A stretch of 10,709 nt of DNA, taken from Lachnospiraceae bacterium. Its GTDB lineage: Bacteria > Bacillota_A > Clostridia > Lachnospirales > Lachnospiraceae. Of this stretch, positions 6,483 through 10,709 are shown one piece after another (the first letter of the stretch is position 1; the number at the start of each line of letters is the position of its first letter). Where the stretch lies: NCBI GenBank assembly GCA_017540915.1, contig JAFYAD010000040.1, forward strand, positions 1-10,709, given 5' to 3'. The translations under genes were made by a program, and so were the position numbers. The notes below the pieces were generated by a model. The model saw only the letters and a program-made list of their open reading frames with translations, had not been told where the DNA came from and ran no database searches.

Positions 6483-8213
6483 ATGGGCGCAGTGTTTTTG
6501 AAGCTTTTTAATATGGCAGTCAGCGCTTCCTGGCTGATATTGGCGGTGCTCGCGGTACGTCTGTTTTTTAAGCGCGCACCCAAGTGGGTTATCTGCCTGA
6601 TGTGGGGATTGGTCGCAGTGAGGCTTATCTGTCCGTTTTCGGTTGAGAGTAAAATGAGCCTTCTGCCCAGCGGTGAGACGATTCCGCAGAATATTGCAAT
6701 GGAGCGGAAGCCGCAGATAGAATCGGGGCTTAAGGTCATTGACGAGGCGGTGAATCCTGTTATCGAGTACAATTTCTCACCGCAGATCTCGGACAGCGTT
6801 AATCCGTTACAGGTAATACAGTTTGTTTCGGGGATAATATGGATACTCGGCGTGGCAGGAATGCTTGTTTACATGCTGATCTGTTTCATATTGTTAAAAC
6901 GTAAAGTGCGGGCATCGGTCGGGATAAGCGAAGGAGTCAGGGAGTGCGACGAGGTGGGAACGCCTTTTATACTGGGGGTTATTAGACCTGTGATCTACGT
7001 GCCGTCCGGTATGGATGGAAAAACGCTTGAACTTGTGACTGCCCACGAAAAGGCGCATATCGCGCGGGGAGACCATTGGTGGAAACCCTTTGGTTTTGCG
7101 CTCTTATCGGTGTATTGGTTTAATCCTCTGTGTTGGCTTGCATATATTTTGCTGTGCAAAGACATAGAGGCAGCGTGTGATGAAAAGGTTATCCGCGATA
7201 AGACAGGGGATTACAAGGCAGCATATTCTCAGGCTCTGCTGGACCTGAATACGCGGGGAAGATTAGTGGCAGCGTGTCCGCTGGCATTTGGCGAAAACAG
7301 TGTTAAAGGGAGGATTAAAGGAGTGTTGAATTATAAAAAACCGGCAATATGGGTGATGGCCATTGCAATGGTCGTATGTGGTATAGTAGCTGTATGTTTT
7401 CTGACGGATCCGATGACAAAAACAGAATCTGAGTCCGAGCTGACGGCGGACGAAAACGATGTGGTTTCCGGTAATATCAATGTTGTTGCGGTGCAGTGTC
7501 CCATCGAGGGAAGCTCTGTTTATCCGGCAATGATCATGACACCGGATTATTCCGTTGGTACGTTGCGGGGGCTTGACGAAGAAACAGCAGAGCGTATGTA
7601 CAAAGAACTTTCGGGAAAGCAGTGGGAATTAGTGGAGACAGATACATCTGAATCCGATGCAGAGGCGTTTTCGCTGTATATTTATAACGACGGACAGCCC
7701 TTCAGACTGACGTTTTACGATGATAATACGGTTGACTGTGAGCACGATAAAGATATCAAAAGATACAAGGTAGATACAGACAAAGCGAGGATGCTGGAAG
7801 GGCTCACAGACAAGAAAAAATCAGAGGCGGAGGGAACTTACCATGTTTACCTTGAGCCCAAAACCATTTCCAACGAAGGCGTGTGGGAACAGACCGTTGT
7901 CAATGTCAGCAGTGATACGGATACAGGTGTTCCCTATGCGATAGGACCCAATGAAACCAGGGTGATAGCATATGTCACAGATGAAGATCCGGAGTTCAAT
8001 GTTTACACAAGGCCTGTAAGCGGTGGACCGGTCAGGATAACCATGATAGACGGAGATGCGTCCGAAACGGCGGAGTTTCCTGTTCAGTCGTCGGACCGAG
8101 CAGTGTATTTCTATCCCTCCGAGGATGAAACGAAGCCGGGTACGGTGGTCATCGTGAAGGGTACCGCAGGCCCCAGCGGCTCGGCCGGAACATTGCATAT
8201 AACAGGTGATTGA
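6483..8213 (+). CDS. BlaR1/MecR1-type M56 membrane metalloprotease with an unassigned extracellular sensor region
   Basis: This is a 576-residue protein using the ATG at 6483. The N-terminal part has several hydrophobic helices (about 5-27, 33-51, 104-130). The M56 zinc-protease motif HEKAH is at 188-192, and the downstream EAACDE segment (229-234) supplies the expected third zinc ligand, E229. A further helix (about 288-310) leads to a 265-residue region predicted to be outside the cell. In BlaR1 this region is a penicillin-binding domain with SxxK; no such motif is evident here. Instead there is a mixed alpha/beta part (about 335-445) followed by a beta-rich part to the end. On binding its signal it would cleave, or trigger cleavage of, the adjacent BlaI-type repressor. 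The ligand is unknown. A stem-loop follows the stop codon. Confidence 0.88.
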   Translation: MGAVFLKLFNMAVSASWLILAVLAVRLFFKRAPKWVICLMWGLVAVRLICPFSVESKMSLLPSGETIPQNIAMERKPQIESGLKVIDEAVNPVIEYNFSPQISDSVNPLQVIQFVSGIIWILGVAGMLVYMLICFILLKRKVRASVGISEGVRECDEVGTPFILGVIRPVIYVPSGMDGKTLELVTAHEKAHIARGDHWWKPFGFALLSVYWFNPLCWLAYILLCKDIEAACDEKVIRDKTGDYKAAYSQALLDLNTRGRLVAACPLAFGENSVKGRIKGVLNYKKPAIWVMAIAMVVCGIVAVCFLTDPMTKTESESELTADENDVVSGNINVVAVQCPIEGSSVYPAMIMTPDYSVGTLRGLDEETAERMYKELSGKQWELVETDTSESDAEAFSLYIYNDGQPFRLTFYDDNTVDCEHDKDIKRYKVDTDKARMLEGLTDKKKSEAEGTYHVYLEPKTISNEGVWEQTVVNVSSDTDTGVPYAIGPNETRVIAYVTDEDPEFNVYTRPVSGGPVRITMIDGDASETAEFPVQSSDRAVYFYPSEDETKPGTVVIVKGTAGPSGSAGTLHITGD

Positions 8214-8246
8214 GACTGTTTTTCATAAAGTACAAAACGATGTAGG

Positions 8247-8285
8247 AATATCCCCTCCCGGAATTAACGTCCGGTTGGGGATATT
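8247..8285 (+). terminator. stem-loop after the MecR1-like gene, possible terminator
   Basis: A long stem is formed by AATATCCCC (8247-8255) with GGGGATATT (8277-8285), plus an inner CCGGA/TCCGG stem (8258-8262 with 8270-8274) beyond a 2x2 mismatch, with a 7-base loop. The U-tract is poor (GTTGTAT), so termination may be partial or the hairpin may stabilise the mRNA 3' end. Confidence 0.55.
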
Positions 8286-8322
8286 GTTGTATATGCGGAC
8301 ATTTCGGGCGTTTTATATGAAG

Positions 8323-8396
8323 ATCACATTCTTTTTGCAGGAAAGACAAAAATTGTGGTTTTTTTCCATGAAATGTGATATACTTGCTTTTGCAGG
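8323..8396 (+). promoter_or_regulatory. inverted and direct repeats around the pspA promoter
   Basis: ATCACATT (8323-8330) and its exact reverse complement AATGTGAT (8372-8379) face each other across 41 bp. The second copy runs into the first base of the -10 box. In addition, TTTTGCAGG occurs directly at 8333-8341 and 8388-8396. These may be binding sites for an unidentified regulator, but they could be chance in AT-rich DNA. The rest of the 241-bp gap (8214-8454) holds the stem-loop, the promoter and the leader listed separately. Confidence 0.35.
8353..8384 (+). promoter_or_regulatory. promoter of the pspA-like gene
   Basis: An extended -10, TGATATACT (TG at 8376-8377, TATACT at 8379-8384), is a 5 of 6 match. 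No good -35 stands at 17 bp; TTGTGG (8353-8358) is 20 bp away, so the extended -10 may carry the promoter or an activator may help. Transcription should start near 8391, giving a leader of about 64 bases. Confidence 0.6.
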
Positions 8397-8404
8397 GTAA
8401 CTTT

Positions 8405-8423
8405 CCGGTCATGGACGGACCGG
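8405..8423 (+). other. small hairpin in the pspA leader
   Basis: CCGGTC (8405-8410) pairs perfectly with GACCGG (8418-8423) around a 7-base loop. It lies about 18 bp before the strong ribosome binding site GGAGGG (8442-8447). It is too far away to mask the site directly and may only stabilise the 5' end of the mRNA. Confidence 0.4.
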
Positions 8424-8454
8424 CATAACATAAATATTTACGGAGGGTAAAAAA

Positions 8455-9150
8455 ATGAGTTTAGCAGAGACACTGGGACGTATTCCGAAGATTTTGGAGG
8501 CAAATCTTAACGCACTTATAGACAAGGCTGAGGATCCTGCAAAGATGATCGATCAGCTGCTTATTGACTACAAGAGAGATCTTGCCGATGTTAAGCGTGA
8601 TACGGCTGCGGTTATGGCTGATGAGAAGATGGCGGAGAAAAAGCTTGCCGAGTGTGATGAGAAGATCGCCATCCAGCAGAAGGCAGCCGAGAATGCGCTC
8701 AGAGCAGGCAATGAAGCTGATGCCAGAACGCTTTTGGCTGCAAAACAGAGTCTTGAAAAGACCAGAGAGTCTTTGCTGGAAAATCTTACTGTTGCACAGC
8801 GTAACAGCCAGATGATGCAGGAAGGCTACAATAAGCTTGTTCGTAATATTGAGGACCTTGAGGCCAGAAAGGATGCCGCAAAGGCCAAGATCGCCATGGC
8901 GAAGGCTCAGGAGCAGATCAATAAGACTGCTGAGAAAGCCAACAGCACCATCAATGTGGATGCATTCAATAAATACGAGCAGAAGGCAGAGAGAATGCTG
9001 GCAGAGGCAAATGCCAATGCGAAACTTGATGCCGACAACATTTCCGCTGAGAGCCTGACCGAGAAATACACCTCCGGTGCGGATTCTCCGTCCGTTGACG
9101 CAGAACTCGAAGCTCTCAAGGCTTCTCTTGGCATGACTACCGCAGAGTGA
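8455..9150 (+). CDS. PspA/IM30 (Vipp1, LiaH) family, ESCRT-III-like membrane-stress protein
   Basis: This 231-residue protein is nearly all helical and soluble, of family length (about 220-235). It opens with the amphipathic segment MSLAETLGRIPKILEANLNA (1-20) and the family signature EDPAKMIDQL (26-35). A long charged helical hairpin follows (about 28-160), and then a short C-terminal helix (SVDAELEALKASLG) like the last helix of Vipp1/PspA. Known members coat damaged membranes, form rods or rings and belong structurally to the ESCRT-III superfamily. The gene starts at ATG 8455 with GGAGGG 7 bp upstream and has its own promoter. An AAA+ ATPase gene follows in the same direction after 116 bp, which suggests a shared function. 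No PspF, PspB/C or LiaRS genes are in the window, so regulation differs from the E. coli and Bacillus systems, at least locally. Confidence 0.93.
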   Translation: MSLAETLGRIPKILEANLNALIDKAEDPAKMIDQLLIDYKRDLADVKRDTAAVMADEKMAEKKLAECDEKIAIQQKAAENALRAGNEADARTLLAAKQSLEKTRESLLENLTVAQRNSQMMQEGYNKLVRNIEDLEARKDAAKAKIAMAKAQEQINKTAEKANSTINVDAFNKYEQKAERMLAEANANAKLDADNISAESLTEKYTSGADSPSVDAELEALKASLGMTTAE

Positions 9151-9161
9151 ATATAGTTTTT

Positions 9162-9209
9162 AAAGGCTCCCCCTTTGGGGGAGCTGTCCGCGAAGCGGAC
9201 TGAGGGGGT
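9162..9209. repeat. dispersed-type palindromic repeat with two hairpins
   Basis: Two perfect hairpins lie side by side. The first is GCTCCCCC (9166-9173) with GGGGGAGC (9177-9184) and a TTT loop. The second is GTCCGC (9186-9191) with GCGGAC (9195-9200) and a GAA loop. TGAGGGGGT follows (9201-9209), and its AGGGGG can pair alternatively with CCCCCT (9169-9174). From memory, repeats of this style recur between genes in many Clostridia genomes; copies elsewhere in this genome cannot be seen. There is no U-tract after it, so it is not a standard terminator, though it could reduce read-through or protect the upstream mRNA. Confidence 0.75.
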
Positions 9210-9266
9210 ATCAAAGAGCATCGTAAGGCATTTAGTCTACAAATACATCATAAGGTAACTCATTTT

Positions 9267-10670
9267 ATGAAAGAATTTGATATGACCGCACTCATTGCGG
9301 CCTGTGATAAAATAGCGGACGATATACAGAGGGCAAACGTCGGCTCGATTCAGGCTTCCGGTACAACACTCAAAGAGAAGCTTCACTACGAGCTTTTGAT
9401 GTTTGCCGTCTTTTTGGTAGATGCAGACGGTAACATATCCGAGAATGAGATCAAGACTATCCGTGATATTCTGAAGACAGAGGTTACTCAGGAGAAGCTT
9501 ATAGCCATAAAACGCAAGGAGCATATCGACTATCTGGACTACAACTTTAAGACCAAGGTTCCAAGTTCCTTAAAATATGCTGTTCTGGCTGACGCGGGCA
9601 AAAAACTTGTACCGGATCCCTACAAGGGACAGAAAGCCATGATGATATATGATTGTTTTAAGCTCTTCGGGCAATATATCATGGCTGCTCAGGACAATGA
9701 AGCTGACGTGGTCACCATGTCCAATTTTACTTCCTATATAGAGGTTCTGGAAAAGTACTTGAATTCTTATGCAGTATGGTTTCCGGCAAGCCAGAAGTCA
9801 TATACCGTGATAGAGCCTGCAGTGGAAGACAAGGAATCCGATGAAGACAAGGCAAAGCATTTGCAGGAGCTGTTGGAGGATCTCAATTCCCTGACAGGTC
9901 TTGAGAGCGTAAAACATCAGGTCAACAGCCTTGTCAATCTCATCAGGGTTCAGAAAATGCGCGAGGAAGCCGGTCTTGTGGTGAGCGACGTCTCAAAACA
10001 TATGGTTTTCATGGGAAACCCCGGTACAGGAAAGACTACCGTAGCCAGAAAGCTGGCTGATATATACAAATATCTTGGTGTCCTGAAAAAAGGACAGCTG
10101 GTGGAGGTTGACAGAGGAGGCCTTGTGCGCGGCTATGTGGGACAGACCGCAACGCGTACGTCGGAGGTAATATCCGAGGCCTTCGGTGGAATACTCTTCA
10201 TAGACGAGGCGTACACACTCACGGTGGGAAAAGGCGAGGGTGATTTCGGTCAGGAAGCTGTGGATACGCTGCTGAAGGCTATGGAGGACCACAGGGATGA
10301 GCTCATCGTCGTAGTGGCAGGCTACAACAACCTGATGGAGGAGTTTCTGGCATCGAATCCGGGACTTAAATCCCGTTTCGCAAATTATATTTTCTTTGAC
10401 GATTACACAGCCAAAGAGATGATGGAAATCTTACAGAACAACCTCAAAAAGCAGCAGTACAAGCTTTCCGAGGAGGCTGAAAAACGTGCGATGGAGATGT
10501 TTGAGTACAGAGTTGAACATAAGCCCGAAAACTTCGCCAATGCCCGTGATGTCCGTAACTTTATGGAAAAGGCCATATCCAACCAGGCTACACGCATCGT
10601 CACCGTGGAGAATCCGGACAAGGATACTCTGGTCACCATCGAGGCAGAGGATCTGCAAAACTTCGAGTAA
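9267..10670 (+). CDS. CbbX/SpoVK-type AAA+ ATPase with N-terminal TerB-like helical domain
   Basis: This is a 467-residue protein. Residues about 35-170 are helical and include FAVFLVDADGNISENEIKTI (46-65), which resembles the acidic signature of TerB-like domains. After a charged linker (about 185-200), one AAA+ module runs to the end. It has GLESVKHQV before the core, Walker A GNPGTGKTT (250-258), the pore-loop-like GYVGQ (289-293), Walker B GILFIDEA (308-315), a sensor-1-like VVVAGYNN, the arginine-finger segment NPGLKSRF (364-371, R370) and a sensor-2 region NARDVRNFMEKAI. All catalytic residues look intact. Relatives (CbbX, SpoVK, EccA) remodel protein assemblies by threading chains through a hexameric pore. 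The ATG at 9267 has AAGGTAA 8 bp upstream; the ATG at 9282 is a weaker choice. Lying after a PspA gene, it may disassemble PspA polymers; this is inferred. No Rubisco or sporulation genes are seen here. Confidence 0.9.
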   Translation: MKEFDMTALIAACDKIADDIQRANVGSIQASGTTLKEKLHYELLMFAVFLVDADGNISENEIKTIRDILKTEVTQEKLIAIKRKEHIDYLDYNFKTKVPSSLKYAVLADAGKKLVPDPYKGQKAMMIYDCFKLFGQYIMAAQDNEADVVTMSNFTSYIEVLEKYLNSYAVWFPASQKSYTVIEPAVEDKESDEDKAKHLQELLEDLNSLTGLESVKHQVNSLVNLIRVQKMREEAGLVVSDVSKHMVFMGNPGTGKTTVARKLADIYKYLGVLKKGQLVEVDRGGLVRGYVGQTATRTSEVISEAFGGILFIDEAYTLTVGKGEGDFGQEAVDTLLKAMEDHRDELIVVVAGYNNLMEEFLASNPGLKSRFANYIFFDDYTAKEMMEILQNNLKKQQYKLSEEAEKRAMEMFEYRVEHKPENFANARDVRNFMEKAISNQATRIVTVENPDKDTLVTIEAEDLQNFE

Positions 10671-10709
10671 AGTACATTACTATTCGCAGTCAATTTCAGA
10701 TATGACACA
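10671..10709. other. end of window, nothing assignable
   Basis: These 39 bases follow the ATPase stop codon. No hairpin, ribosome binding site or reading frame can be supported before the window ends, so it is unknown whether the operon continues. Confidence 0.6.

Noticed and set aside
6118..8213. A beta-lactam resistance operon
   Set aside because: The regulator pair is of that family, but no beta-lactamase or PBP2a-like gene is present and the sensor lacks the penicillin-binding motif.
8206..8400. 64-codon open frame after the MecR1-like gene
   Set aside because: It overlaps the previous gene's end and runs through the stem-loop and the pspA promoter. It has no convincing ribosome binding site and no recognisable protein features.
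9166..9200. CRISPR repeat or standard terminator
   Set aside because: Only one copy is present with no spacer array, and no T-run follows the hairpins.
9267..10670. Naming the ATPase cbbX, spoVK or eccA
   Set aside because: The AAA+ core fits the family, but there are no Rubisco, sporulation or type VII secretion genes in the window and the N-terminal domain differs, so no gene symbol is justified.

Overview
The window looks like a chromosomal stretch from a Gram-positive, low-to-mid GC anaerobe, most likely a gut or rumen Lachnospiraceae/Clostridia member. This rests on the cell-surface proteins with GLUG-type repeats, a BlaI/BlaR1-type operon with a clostridial layout, a PAS fragment of the kind common in that group, strong AGGAGG-like ribosome binding sites, and a GGCTCCCCC...GGGGGAGC palindromic repeat of a style common in Clostridia genomes. 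Species cannot be decided from the sequence alone. All supported genes lie on the + strand.

Region 1 (1-5590) is a two-gene envelope operon. It holds the 3' part of an RND/MMPL-family membrane transporter, whose start lies before the window. Overlapping it by 8 bp is a 1147-residue secreted, membrane-anchored protein in which two GLUG/beta-helix blocks flank a roughly 380-residue helical, coiled-coil-like insert. The transporter has an odd C-terminal tail: six consecutive xxxG tetrapeptides, then a 12-residue tandem repeat. The overlap suggests that the two proteins work together at the cell surface.

Region 2 (5591-6040) looks like decaying sequence. There are short direct repeats that extend the lysine-rich tail of the surface protein past its stop codon, then a PAS-domain fragment of 79 codons, then a clear intrinsic terminator.

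Region 3 (6052-8285) is a BlaI-MecR1/BlaR1-type regulatory pair. Its promoter carries two matching inverted repeats that are good candidates for BlaI operators. The membrane protease keeps the HExxH zinc motif, but its extracellular part shows no penicillin-binding SxxK motif of the BlaR1 type. It probably senses something other than a beta-lactam, or uses another mechanism. No beta-lactamase gene is present.

Region 4 (8320-10670) holds a PspA/IM30 (ESCRT-III superfamily) gene with its own promoter. A 116-bp gap containing a double-hairpin repeat follows, and then a CbbX/SpoVK-type AAA+ ATPase with an N-terminal TerB-like helical domain. The pairing resembles ESCRT-III with a Vps4-like ATPase, and it is the most interesting candidate system in the window: a membrane-remodelling or envelope-stress module. 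The last 39 bases contain nothing I can assign.
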